Assembly (NCBI RefSeq): GCF_015999265.1 | Contig: NZ_JAEAGR010000014.1 | Span: forward strand, 62,001-126,000 | Direction of reading: 5' to 3' | Length of the DNA stretch: 64,000 nucleotides | Origin: Mobilitalea sibirica | GTDB lineage: Bacteria; Bacillota; Clostridia; Lachnospirales; Lachnospiraceae | Notes under the pieces: model-generated | Databases searched by the model: none | What the model was told of the DNA's origin: nothing | Seen by the model: the letters and a program-made list of their open reading frames with translations, nothing else | Translations under genes and position numbers: made by a program | Part shown: in pieces, positions 42,863-51,491 of the stretch | How the letters are laid out: each line of letters begins with the position of its first letter | Numbering within the stretch: position 1 is the first letter of the stretch

Positions 42863-44002
42863 CTAAAAGATACGCAGACTTGTTTTTAATATAAATTCAA
42901 GATACCCATCTACGGTTTTCACAGTATCCAGATTAATATCAATTAGAACCATATCCCCTACAATTGTTTCAAAATCAATCAAAAGCGGACCTTGCTTAAA
43001 CAATTCATCAATAGAAGCCTGTTCCAAGGGCATTTGATAAAAACTTCCACTTTCCACCTCGAAAACCAGTGTACTTTTTCCTACGATAGAAAATTTTCCT
43101 TTCAGGATCAGATTTTTCTCAGGTACTTCAAGCAATACCTTATCTGTGTCAAAATGAAATACAATTTCAGGAAGTGTGGAGTGTTCTTTAAGGATAGTAT
43201 TAAAGGTATCCTCATGTAATGCTCCCTTAATGGATAAAAATTGAAAGCTGATATTCATATCCTCCATAGTAAAATGGCCTTCCCCAATAATTCGGGTGAA
43301 TTCACCTACGATCTCGGAAAATATTATTTTTAAATCGTCCCACATCAGCTCTAAATTAGATAGATGTTCTGAATAACGTTCCTTTTCCTCTTCCAGTCTT
43401 TCCAGATATATCTCTTGTTCCTTTCTTAGCCTTTGCTTATTGGCAATTGGTTCTTTGAGCTCTTCTTTCTTCACTTCTAATTGCTGCATATTATAGGTAA
43501 GCTTCTCTTTTTCCTCAGTTAAAATCAGTTTTCCTTCATCAATGGAAGCCAGCAGCTCATCCAAATTATGTGATATGTCTTTCATTAGATTTATATTCAT
43601 TAAAAATGTAGTAAAATCTTTTGAACTTAATAACATTTCGAAATATGAAGCCGGACCACCCTTTTGATAGCTAATCAAAACTTTTTCCAGTACTGATAAC
43701 TGATGATCAAATTCCTCCTGCTTATCATTGATTTTACGCTCCAGTTCTTGTATCTGAGCTTCCAGAGTTTTGATTTCATCGGTAAGTCTTAATTCCTCCC
43801 GTTCCATCTCTTCTATTTCCTGAGTAAGGGCAAATAATGTTTTTAAAACCTCCTGTTCCTCCTCCGATATATCCATTAATTTTTCCTGGGTTTGAGTAAT
43901 TGGTGCTACTTCACCGGATGCTTGGTTAGGAAAAATCAAAATTATAAGGCTAAACATTGATAAATAAATGAAACATTTTTTTAATTTCTTATTATGTAAC
44001 AT
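42863..44002 (-). CDS. Secreted coiled-coil protein, PcsB-N-like, FtsEX partner
   Basis: A 379-residue protein with a signal peptide (FIYLSMFSLIILIFPNQASG), long coiled coils from 45 to 105 and 150 to 220, and between them the motif SYQKGGPASYFEMLLSSKDFTTFLMNINLMKDI. G-G-x-x-S-Y-F-E-M-L-L is the conserved hinge of PcsB/CwlO-type hydrolase regulators. No NlpC or CHAP hydrolase domain follows: residues 250-379 form a beta-rich domain I do not recognise. Upstream of ftsE by 125 bases. Probably an EnvC-like activator rather than an enzyme (inference). Confidence 0.8.
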   Translation of the reverse strand: MLHNKKLKKCFIYLSMFSLIILIFPNQASGEVAPITQTQEKLMDISEEEQEVLKTLFALTQEIEEMEREELRLTDEIKTLEAQIQELERKINDKQEEFDHQLSVLEKVLISYQKGGPASYFEMLLSSKDFTTFLMNINLMKDISHNLDELLASIDEGKLILTEEKEKLTYNMQQLEVKKEELKEPIANKQRLRKEQEIYLERLEEEKERYSEHLSNLELMWDDLKIIFSEIVGEFTRIIGEGHFTMEDMNISFQFLSIKGALHEDTFNTILKEHSTLPEIVFHFDTDKVLLEVPEKNLILKGKFSIVGKSTLVFEVESGSFYQMPLEQASIDELFKQGPLLIDFETIVGDMVLIDINLDTVKTVDGYLEFILKTSLRIF

Positions 44003-44070
44003 AAACTCCCCCCAAACAAGCTATGGCTATCAATAAATCTACATAAGATCAGTTATAGTATAATATAAAT

Positions 44071-44140
44071 AAAGTCCGTCGTAAATACTGGGATTACCAC
44101 TTTTACTCTAATCGGTACCCCTTATCTTTACGACGGCTTT
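44071..44140 (-). terminator. Terminator after the diguanylate cyclase gene
   Basis: CCGTCGTAAA pairs with TTTACGACGG across a long loop with an inner GGGATTACC/GGTACCCC helix; the minus strand continues ACTTTATTTAT. It lies just upstream of the ftsEX unit. Confidence 0.75.
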
Positions 44141-44167
44141 TATTAATAACAGGTGTTTGGTTAATCT

Positions 44168-45244
44168 TTATTCGCGATAGAATCGAATATTGTTCTTACC
44201 ACTTTTTTTTGCTTGATACAAAGCGATATCAGCATTTATCAGTAATTTGGTAGTATCACATCCATCCTTCGGAAACTTGGCTATTCCAAAACTAGCTTTT
44301 ATATAAAATTCATGCTGTTCAATGACAATCGGCTCTTCTAATGCCTTTTTAAAGCTTTCCGTATATTCGAAAAGTTCCCTATCAACTAATTCACGACGAA
44401 TAATCAGAGCAAATTCATCTCCGCCCAAACGGCCTAACATATCCATTCTATGTAGCTTGTCTTTCCATCTACAAATAACTTTTTGTAGAACGATATCACC
44501 TACATTATGTCCCATGGTATCATTTATTTTTTTGAAATCATCTAAGTCTATATATACAAAGATAAAATTCATCTTATTTGCAAGCGGTGGCTGTGTAAGA
44601 AAATCCAACTGATCGATCGTCATTTTACGGTTCGGTATATCTGTAAGTGAATCGTAATAAGCGATATGTTGTAATCTTTCTTCATTTTCTTTCATAATAC
44701 GGTTATAAATTCTAAGCTGATCATTCTGTTGTTTAAGTTGTTTATTATTAATTAAATCCTTTTCATATAACTTTTTTATTTCTTCCTTTTGCTTAGTCAC
44801 TTCATGGATCCTGTAATTTAATTTTATCCAGTAACGCTTTATTATCATTATAATGAATATAGCACTTACTGGTACAACAATACCCGGGATTGCATCTGTA
44901 TTGCCTTCGAAAACAAATGCTCTGATTGCACCAAAGGAAGCTAATAAACATAGAGAGAATGCAACAGCGAAACTATTCTTAATGGGATTTAATACAATCC
45001 ATATGGCTAACATTACCTGAATCTGAGCTAATACTCCATTAAGAACACTTCGATAAAAGTATAGTCCAAATACTTTCACCCAGATTCCTTTCACATTAGC
45101 TAAGCGCACGATAAGAATCATCATGATAAGATATAAACTAACGGCAAGAATCAGATTAATCCTGTGTATGACAATTCTGCTTTTCATACCTATCTGCTCA
45201 TTGTTCTCATTATTTACGTTTTTCTTTCTAACTTCTACTCTCAT
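44168..45244 (-). CDS. Membrane-bound diguanylate cyclase (GGDEF)
   Basis: A 358-residue protein with four or five N-terminal helices, a linking coil (EVTKQKEEIKKLYEKDL) and a GGDEF domain: YYDSLTDIPNRKMTIDQL (near 197), FVYIDLDDFKKINDTMGHNVGD and GRLGGDEFALIIRR (near 293). The GGDEF motif is intact, so it should make cyclic di-GMP from GTP. RxxD inhibition site is not evident. AAAGGA precedes the ATG. Confidence 0.92.
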   Translation of the reverse strand: MRVEVRKKNVNNENNEQIGMKSRIVIHRINLILAVSLYLIMMILIVRLANVKGIWVKVFGLYFYRSVLNGVLAQIQVMLAIWIVLNPIKNSFAVAFSLCLLASFGAIRAFVFEGNTDAIPGIVVPVSAIFIIMIIKRYWIKLNYRIHEVTKQKEEIKKLYEKDLINNKQLKQQNDQLRIYNRIMKENEERLQHIAYYDSLTDIPNRKMTIDQLDFLTQPPLANKMNFIFVYIDLDDFKKINDTMGHNVGDIVLQKVICRWKDKLHRMDMLGRLGGDEFALIIRRELVDRELFEYTESFKKALEEPIVIEQHEFYIKASFGIAKFPKDGCDTTKLLINADIALYQAKKSGKNNIRFYRE

Positions 45245-45398
45245 TATTTATCCTTTGTACGAATCCATATTAGATTTTTACCAACGCAAACTTATAGTCC
45301 GGATATTAACATAATCCTCGTGTATTATCCATATAGTGTTTTACTAGACTTTTACTTATATATACATTTTAATCCATTTTATATATGGTAATTATAAC

Positions 45399-45478
45399 AA
45401 AAGAGCTGACACAAAACAATAGATAAATATTGTGTTTCCAGATAAATATCTCCTGGATGTTTTGTGTACAGCTCTTTT
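45399..45478 (-). terminator. Terminator after the DsrE-like gene
   Basis: AAAAGAGCTG pairs with CAGCTCTTTT and CACAAAACA with TGTTTTGTG inside; the minus strand then reads GTTATAATT. It serves the persulfide operon. Confidence 0.85.
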
Positions 45479-45727
45479 CATATTCATTTTATTATAGACA
45501 ACAATCCAAAGGTTTGTAGCATAAAAAATTTAAGAAAGTATTGCTTACCTCACAGCCTATAAATAATGCAACAGGCCCTTTTAGTTCCGCATAACACGCG
45601 GTCTAAGCACCAATGACATCATAACAGTTGCTCACTAAACTATAGTTGCATCATTCTGAATAAAGAATGTGCAAGTTCAAATTTACAAATCCAAGTATGA
45701 ATAAAGGCTTATGACATCCCAATCCTA
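45479..45727. other. Long 3' untranslated stretch of the persulfide operon
   Basis: Between the DsrE-like stop codon and its terminator lie 250 bases with only short frames. No hairpin or repeat stands out. Confidence 0.4.
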
Positions 45728-46240
45728 CTATATAAATAAATTTACGTTTGAATCCTCCGCCTCACTCAGATAATAGCCTACACCGCCTATTTTAACACCA
45801 TCAATCAACTCTTCTTTCCGAAATCCCATTACATCCATGGACATCTGACAGGCAACAATTTCAATTCCACTATTGATTGCTGCCATAATTAATTCTTCCA
45901 GAGAGGATACATTTTTATTCTTCATCACTTTACGTATCATTGGAGCGCCCATACCCATCATATTCATATTAGATAGCTTGAGTTTTTTACTGCCTCTTGG
46001 CATCATCATACCAAACATTTTATCCATGAAGCCTTTCTGGACTTTTACTTTATCAGGCTTTCGTAAAATATTGAGTCCCCAGAAGGTAAAGAACATCGTA
46101 ACCTTTTTTCCCATAGATGCTGCACCATTGGCAATAATGAAGGATGCTATAGCACGATCCAAATCTCCGCTGAATACTACCATGGTCTTATTATCTTTGG
46201 TTTCAAATGTGTGCATATTCTGATTAAGTGAATCATTCAT
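45728..46240 (-). CDS. DsrE/DsrF-like sulfur-carrier protein
   Basis: A 170-residue protein of the DsrE/DrsH peroxiredoxin-like group: MVVFSGDLDRAIASFIIANGAASMGKKVTMFFTFWG at the start and EIVACQMSMDVMGF (near 133) with the conserved cysteine. The group handles sulfane sulfur with rhodaneses and TusA domains, both present in the preceding protein. The ATG overlaps that gene's stop codon. Met-rich middle section (MDKMFGMMMP, MNMMGMGAP). Confidence 0.88.
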   Translation of the reverse strand: MNDSLNQNMHTFETKDNKTMVVFSGDLDRAIASFIIANGAASMGKKVTMFFTFWGLNILRKPDKVKVQKGFMDKMFGMMMPRGSKKLKLSNMNMMGMGAPMIRKVMKNKNVSSLEELIMAAINSGIEIVACQMSMDVMGFRKEELIDGVKIGGVGYYLSEAEDSNVNLFI

Positions 46241-48219
46241 TCGTTTTTTTTTATAAAAGCGGTGATATTCCCCCCTGATTTTTCTAAATCCATCAACTCA
46301 CTATTCGTTCTCTTGCACCAGGCCTTGATGTCTTCATAAAAACCCGGATCAGAGGCTGATACCTTTAATATCTGACCTTCTTTTAAATCATTCATGGCTG
46401 ATTTAACCTGCATAAGAGGTCCAGGACAACACAATCCGCAAGCATCTAACGTCATATCATATTTTCCTGTCCCATCTGCATCTTCTTTGACAGCCTGAGT
46501 ATCCGGATCAATCACAACTCTTTTATCACCATTATTTTTATCACCGGGATCACTGGTTTTAATATGATTGTTTGAGTCCAATTGCAGATACATTGCTGAT
46601 TTATATCCACCGGTCACATTTTTCACCTGATATCCATTCTGGGTTAAAATTCTGTCAGCTACATATCCACGCAAGCCTACCTGGCAATATTCCACAATCA
46701 GCTTATCTTTATCAAGCTCGTTAAGTCTGTCTCTTAAACTGTCTACCGGTATATTAATTGCACCTTCGACGTGTCCGTTTTCATATTCCTCCTCTGTACG
46801 GACATCCAGCAGGATATAATCCTCTTTCGGCATCTGTTCAATTTCTAACCATGTTGTCATATGGGATCTTCCTGCCAGAATGTTTTGTGCCACAAAACCT
46901 GCCATGTTAACCGGATCTTTCGCTGAGGAGAATGGAGGTGCATAGGAAAGTTCCAATTCAGTTAAATCATCTACCGTACCATTCAATCGAATTACCGTTG
47001 CTATAACATCAATTCTTTTATCTACTCCATCATAACCAATTCCCTGAGCTCCTAATACTTTGCCATCTTCTGCAAAAATTAATTTTAAGGTCATTGGTAC
47101 AGCTCCTGGGTAATAAGATGCATGGGATACCGGGTGTACGAACGCTACTTTATATGCTATATTTGCTCTTTGCAGTGTTCTTTCATTCGCTCCGGTACTA
47201 GCCGCAGTTAAACCAAATACTTTAATAATCGAAGTACCCTGAGAACCCTCAAATCTCACATCCAAACCGGCAATATTATCCGCTGCTATTCTGCCTTGCT
47301 TGTTAGCGGGTCCTGCTAAAGGGATTGCTGTTTTCATTTTAGTTACATATTCAACAACTTCAATCGCATCACCAACAGCATAGACACCGTCCGCACCGGT
47401 TTCCATCTTATCATTCACAACAATATGACCTTTAGGACCAAATTCAATTCCACTTTCTTTTAAGAAACCGGTATCCGGAGCAACACCGATCGCTAGTATA
47501 ATCATATCCGTCTCTAGTTTCGTATCGCTGTTTAAGGTAACCTCAACCTGATTTCCGATTTCTTTAAAAGATTTTACTCCGTCATTAAGGATTAGTTTAA
47601 TTCCATATTCCGTTAATTCCTTCTCTGCAATTACTACCATATCAGAATCAAACGGGGCCAAAATATGAGGAGCTGCTTCCACCAAAGTTACATCCAGCCC
47701 TCTTTCTTTCAGGTTTTCTGCCATCTCTACTCCTACATATCCACCACCGATGACAACTGCTTTATTAATTCCTTTTTTATCAACATAGCTCTTTATTGAA
47801 TCCGTATCAGGGATATTTCTTAAGGTGAATATCTTATCACTTTCAATCCCCGGAATGTTCGGCCTTAATGCTTTTGCTCCCGGTGATAAAATTAGATAGT
47901 CATATGTTTCTTCATAAACTCCTTTTGATTTACTGTTAACAGTAACCTTTTTATTCGCAGTATCCACCTTTGTAACTTCGCTGTTAATTCGTACGTCAAT
48001 CTTGAATCTGGCATACATTGACTCCGGTGTCTGAACTAATAATCTATCCCTTTCCTTAATTGTTTCCCCAATATAATAAGGCAAGCCACAGTTAGCAAAG
48101 GAAATATACTCATCCCTTTCAAACATAATTATTTGGGCATTCTCATCCAATCTTCTCAATCTTGCGGCAGCAGATGCTCCACCCGCTACACCACCTACAA
48201 TTAGAACTTTTTTACTCAT
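46237..48219 (-). CDS. CoA-disulfide reductase fused to rhodanese and TusA domains
   Basis: A 660-residue fusion. Residues 1-440 are an FAD/NAD(P)H reductase with VGGVAGGASAAARLRRL, the active Cys44 in SFANCGLPYYIG and a second nucleotide loop AVVIGGGYVGVEMAE. Residues 455-545 are a rhodanese with LLDVRTEEEYENGHVEGAIN and catalytic Cys in EYCQVGLRG. Residues 585-655 are a TusA/SirA domain with LDACGLCCPGPLMQVKSAM. Relatives reduce CoA-persulfides or polysulfide. The three domains would pass sulfur within one chain. Controlled by the ArsR gene just upstream. Confidence 0.92.
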   Translation of the reverse strand: MSKKVLIVGGVAGGASAAARLRRLDENAQIIMFERDEYISFANCGLPYYIGETIKERDRLLVQTPESMYARFKIDVRINSEVTKVDTANKKVTVNSKSKGVYEETYDYLILSPGAKALRPNIPGIESDKIFTLRNIPDTDSIKSYVDKKGINKAVVIGGGYVGVEMAENLKERGLDVTLVEAAPHILAPFDSDMVVIAEKELTEYGIKLILNDGVKSFKEIGNQVEVTLNSDTKLETDMIILAIGVAPDTGFLKESGIEFGPKGHIVVNDKMETGADGVYAVGDAIEVVEYVTKMKTAIPLAGPANKQGRIAADNIAGLDVRFEGSQGTSIIKVFGLTAASTGANERTLQRANIAYKVAFVHPVSHASYYPGAVPMTLKLIFAEDGKVLGAQGIGYDGVDKRIDVIATVIRLNGTVDDLTELELSYAPPFSSAKDPVNMAGFVAQNILAGRSHMTTWLEIEQMPKEDYILLDVRTEEEYENGHVEGAINIPVDSLRDRLNELDKDKLIVEYCQVGLRGYVADRILTQNGYQVKNVTGGYKSAMYLQLDSNNHIKTSDPGDKNNGDKRVVIDPDTQAVKEDADGTGKYDMTLDACGLCCPGPLMQVKSAMNDLKEGQILKVSASDPGFYEDIKAWCKRTNSELMDLEKSGGNITAFIKKNE

Positions 48220-48242
48220 TGTAATCCTCCATTCAAAATTAG

Positions 48243-48545
48243 TCAGTCTACTTCGTTTATATTGCTATTGTTAAAAAGTATATTAACAATATCGAAAGCC
48301 TTTTCATTACATACCTGATAATAGATCTCCAAGCCCTCTCTTCTGCCTTCAATAATTCCGGCAGATTTCAGCTTCTGCAAATGTTGTGATACTGTGGACT
48401 GAGGTGCATCCAAACAGGATTGCATATAGGATACATTACACTCTCCCTTCATAATTAAGCCTCTGACAATGCAGAGTCTTACCGGATGAGCCAAAACCTT
48501 TAACAGTTCCGCCAAATCCGAATATTCTTTATGAACCTTCTCCAT
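48243..48545 (-). CDS. ArsR/SmtB-family regulator, likely persulfide-responsive
   Basis: A 100-residue winged-helix repressor, ELLKVLAHPVRLCIVRGLIMKGECNVSYMQSCLDAPQSTVSQHLQKLKSAGII. Cysteines near 28, 37 and 45 and one near the C terminus (YQVCNE). Two Cys about 50-60 residues apart fit SqrR/BigR-type persulfide sensors, and the downstream gene is a CoA-persulfide reductase. Sensing chemistry is inferred. Confidence 0.87.
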   Translation of the reverse strand: MEKVHKEYSDLAELLKVLAHPVRLCIVRGLIMKGECNVSYMQSCLDAPQSTVSQHLQKLKSAGIIEGRREGLEIYYQVCNEKAFDIVNILFNNSNINEVD

Positions 48546-48634
48546 ATTTTACCCGCCTTCCGTATTTTGCTTATTATGCAAGATATTATTACATATAAAC
48601 TCACACATTATAATATTGCTTTCTTTACACTGAT

Positions 48635-48679
48635 ATATCATAATATTCATATATTACGATATACAGATTATATTGTCAA
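48635..48679 (-). promoter_or_regulatory. Promoter and ArsR operator of the persulfide operon
   Basis: -35 TTGACA (48674-48679), 17-base spacer, -10 TAATAT (48651-48656). Positions 48635-48662 form an inverted repeat with 12-bp arms and one mismatch (ATATCATAATAT / ATATTACGATAT, 4-base centre) covering the -10, as expected for an ArsR operator. Confidence 0.83.
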
Positions 48680-48732
48680 GAATTTATAATAGGTTACTCT
48701 ACGGCTTGGTAGGGACTTATTAAGAATAAAAA

Positions 48733-49002
48733 TTATTTCGTTACTCTCTCCAGTTCTTCAAGATACTGCATAGCCTCCTGCAAGTTTTCCCCACACATCT
48801 CGATGGAAGGTTTCAGACTTATGCAAACTGCAGGTCTTTCTTTTGTCCCGAATAGCATACACTTGTTATCTGCTGTTAATTGAACGCATCTAACACCTGC
48901 CGGTTTTCCATCTGGCATTCCTGGTATCTTTGACGATATTGATGGTGCAATACAGCATGCTGCACATCCAATTCTACATTCCATATAATGTTGTTCTCTC
49001 AT
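48733..49002 (-). CDS. YkgJ-family cysteine-cluster protein
   Basis: An 89-residue protein with MECRIGCAACCIAPSI at the N terminus, then GVRCVQLTADNKCMLFG and RPAVCISLKPSIEMCG. The C-x3-C-x2-C-C opening and later cysteines are those of the YkgJ zinc/iron cluster family (UPF0153). Function unknown; probably binds zinc or an Fe-S cluster. An internal ATG at codon 7 may be the start. Monocistronic. Confidence 0.86.
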   Translation of the reverse strand: MREQHYMECRIGCAACCIAPSISSKIPGMPDGKPAGVRCVQLTADNKCMLFGTKERPAVCISLKPSIEMCGENLQEAMQYLEELERVTK

Positions 49003-49134
49003 TCTCTCTATTATGGTTTATATTATACTTAATTCTTCAATATATTTACAGTGATAAAATCACACATAGATATAATCATAACGATGTAATATGATAACTA
49101 AAACGGAGATTTTCTATACCATTTAATCCACTGT

Positions 49135-49248
49135 TCATTCTTCTGATAATAATAAGAAAAAGATAATAGAAAGGGACCAAAAAGAATTAACAGCAATCGT
49201 TAAGGTGATATCCTCCTTAAGTATTAAAGTATCTTCTATTGGTCCCAT
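49135..49248 (-). CDS. Possible 37-residue hydrophobic peptide
   Basis: The frame starts MGPIEDTLILKEDITLTIAV and ends with a hydrophobic helix (SIIFFLLL) and SEE. An AAGGAGG sequence lies inside its coding region, about 35 bases after the ATG, not before it, so its own translation signal is poor; coupling to the 15-codon frame upstream is possible. GGGACCAA near its start and TTGGTCCC near its end form an 8-bp stem. I cannot tell a membrane peptide from a leader RNA. Confidence 0.35.
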   Translation of the reverse strand: MGPIEDTLILKEDITLTIAVNSFWSLSIIFFLLLSEE

Positions 49249-49258
49249 TCTATAATAT

Positions 49259-49306
49259 CTATCTAAAAATATTTAACAAGCTATCCAATTTCATAAGTTT
49301 CTTCAT
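49259..49306 (-). CDS. Possible 15-residue peptide with perfect ribosome site
   Basis: ATG with TAATACTAAGGAGGGCCTGTT just upstream encodes MKKLMKLDSLLNIFR then TAG. A second TAATACTTAAGGAGG follows about 75 bases later. It lies 100 bases downstream of hydA, after a hairpin. Too short to judge from sequence, but the ribosome site is the strongest in the gap. Confidence 0.4.
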   Translation of the reverse strand: MKKLMKLDSLLNIFR

Positions 49307-49353
49307 AACAGGCCCTCCTTAGTATTAACTCAATAATGTCATAAACTTACTTT

Positions 49354-49398
49354 ATCTGCATCGGTTTGCTATCATTCGTAGTACAAACCAATGCAGAT
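49354..49398 (-). terminator. Hairpin after hydA
   Basis: ATCTGCAT-GGTTTG pairs with CAAACC-ATGCAGAT (14 bp, one bulge) starting 8 bases after the hydA stop. No U-run follows on the minus strand, so it may protect the hydCBA transcript's end rather than terminate it. Confidence 0.6.
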
Positions 49399-49405
49399 TA
49401 TTTGA

Positions 49406-51442
49406 TTAAATAATATGAATCTTTAGGTCTCTTTTACTTATATTTTCGGCAACCACCTGTTTATAGATATCTACTGTTTCCAGAGCATCCTCCAGTTCAC
49501 TCTTAAGCCTTGCATTCTCTGCTTCCAGGGCTAAGATACGGATATCCACCATCTCTTCCCGTTTTCTTCGTACATCAGACTGAGCCGTATGAGTTTTTTC
49601 TTCTTCCACACCCTTTTTGTTTACCCTTTTCACCGGGATGTTAGGTTGCAAAACAAATCTTTCCTTAGTAAGTTCGTTAAACTCGCCTCTCATCACATAA
49701 TGGGTGTGTAAGAGCTCGTGAGACTTATGACTGCTGGGGTATTCCAGATATTCTTCATAAATGGCTGTTATATAAGGATTTTCATGGGACTTGCGTAGCA
49801 CCTTGCCCTCATCTTCCATGTATAAGCCTTGTAGTCTCTTGCTTCTGACATCAACATCATCAGACCTAGGCTGACCTCCTCCGGTGATACATCCACCCGG
49901 GCAACCCATTACCTCGATAAAGTGATACGGAGATTCACCTTTCGCTATCTGTTCCATTAAAAGCTTCGCTCCATTTAACCCACTGGTTACTGCTACCTTT
50001 AAGGTTATCCCATCAAGATAATCATATGCTTTTAATGGGTTTTCAATTTTTATTTGGGCTGTCTTTACCTGATCAAGCCCGACAATAGGAGTAACATGAA
50101 GCTTGTCAAAAGGAAGCTCTCTTCCGGTTACAAGTTCATATACCGTACGAAGTGCCGCCTCCATAACCCCTCCGGTCAATCCGAAGATATCTGCGGCACC
50201 GGTGGACATTCCCAACGGATGATCAAAATCTTCCTCAGAAAGGGACATAAAATCAATACCTGCCTCCTTAATCATAGCAGCCAGCTCTCTCGTCGTTAGT
50301 ACCGCATCAACGTTTGGTACACCCTCATTTTTCATTTCTTCTCTGGCGATTTCAAATTTCTTCGCTGTACATGGCATAACGGAAACCACAAACATATCTT
50401 GTGATGATCTATCAATTTTTTCTGCATAATAAGATTTAATCAAAGCTCCGAGCATAGTGTGGGGAGACTTACAGGAGGAAAGATGCTCAAGTTTCTGCGG
50501 ATATTGATGTTCAATATATTTAATCCATCCCGGACTACAACTGGTAATCATCGGTAGTACATCTCCTACACCGGTTAAAGCATTTTTTAATCGGATTAAT
50601 AGTTCGGTTCCTTCTTCCATGATTGTTAAATCCGCTGCAAAATTCGTATCAAATACATCATCAAATCCCAAAGCATGCAAAGATGCAGCCAATTTGCCTG
50701 TAACTATTGTACCTGGCTCGCAGCCAAATTCTTCTCCGATTGCAACTCTGACTGCCGGGGCCACCTGTACAGCAACCCGTTTCGACTTATCATGAAGCGC
50801 ATTCCAGACGGTATCAATAGCATCTGTTTCCTTAAGGGCCCCTACCGGACATACGACGGTGCACTGACCACAGAAGGCACAGTCAACCGTTCCAATGGGT
50901 AGATCCATCGCCGGACTGATTACCGTATCAAAGCCTCTGTTTTGTGCATTTAACACGCCGGTACCCTGAATTTCGTTACACACCGTAACACAACGCCGGC
51001 ACAGAACACATTTTGACATATCACGAACGATGGATACAGAAGCATCAATCGTCCTTTCCGATCTAGTCCCCTCAAAGCGAGTTTCCTCAACACCTAATGT
51101 TTTTCCAAGTTCCTGTAACTCACAATTTAAGTTTCGCTTACAGCTTAAACATTCCTTATTATGATCAGATAAGAGAAGTTCATACAATACCTTTCGTGCT
51201 TTTCTTACCCTTTCTGTGTTGGTGTTTACTTCCATTCCTTCTGAAACCTTTGTCATACAGGAGGCCTGTAACGTCTTCGCTCCTTTCACTTCAACAACGC
51301 AGATTCTACAGGAACCTATTTTATGAATACCTTCCAGATAACACAGATTTGGTATACTGATATGATTTTCCTTAGCAGCCTCCATAATAGTCATATCTTC
51401 ATCTGCCACAATCTGTTTTCCATTTATTATTAATTTAACCAT
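49406..51442 (-). CDS. hydA: [FeFe]-hydrogenase large subunit HydA
   Basis: A 678-residue group A hydrogenase. Domains: N-terminal 2Fe-2S (C34, C45, C48, C62), His-Cys3 4Fe-4S (HNKECLSCKRNLNC, near 94-107), two 4Fe-4S (CVLCRRCVTVC, CAFCGQCTVVC, near 145-198) and the H-cluster domain with TSCSPGW (near 301), MPCTAKKFE (near 357) and GCPGGCITGGGQP (near 513). The last 70 residues form a coiled coil (ALEAENARLKSELEDALE) where the bifurcating enzymes often have a further 2Fe-2S site. It makes or uses H2, taking electrons from NADH and ferredoxin through HydB/HydC. Last gene of hydCBA; the active site needs HydEFG, not in this window. Confidence 0.96.
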   Translation of the reverse strand: MVKLIINGKQIVADEDMTIMEAAKENHISIPNLCYLEGIHKIGSCRICVVEVKGAKTLQASCMTKVSEGMEVNTNTERVRKARKVLYELLLSDHNKECLSCKRNLNCELQELGKTLGVEETRFEGTRSERTIDASVSIVRDMSKCVLCRRCVTVCNEIQGTGVLNAQNRGFDTVISPAMDLPIGTVDCAFCGQCTVVCPVGALKETDAIDTVWNALHDKSKRVAVQVAPAVRVAIGEEFGCEPGTIVTGKLAASLHALGFDDVFDTNFAADLTIMEEGTELLIRLKNALTGVGDVLPMITSCSPGWIKYIEHQYPQKLEHLSSCKSPHTMLGALIKSYYAEKIDRSSQDMFVVSVMPCTAKKFEIAREEMKNEGVPNVDAVLTTRELAAMIKEAGIDFMSLSEEDFDHPLGMSTGAADIFGLTGGVMEAALRTVYELVTGRELPFDKLHVTPIVGLDQVKTAQIKIENPLKAYDYLDGITLKVAVTSGLNGAKLLMEQIAKGESPYHFIEVMGCPGGCITGGGQPRSDDVDVRSKRLQGLYMEDEGKVLRKSHENPYITAIYEEYLEYPSSHKSHELLHTHYVMRGEFNELTKERFVLQPNIPVKRVNKKGVEEEKTHTAQSDVRRKREEMVDIRILALEAENARLKSELEDALETVDIYKQVVAENISKRDLKIHII

Positions 51443-51491
51443 ACTCTACCTCCAATCTATCGATTTTAGCTTATTAATCGATAATCTGTAC

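Noticed and set aside
45583-45625. A short minus-strand frame MMSLVLRPRVMRN in the long gap after the DsrE-like gene
   Set aside because: It has 13 codons, no ribosome site and no match to a known protein start.
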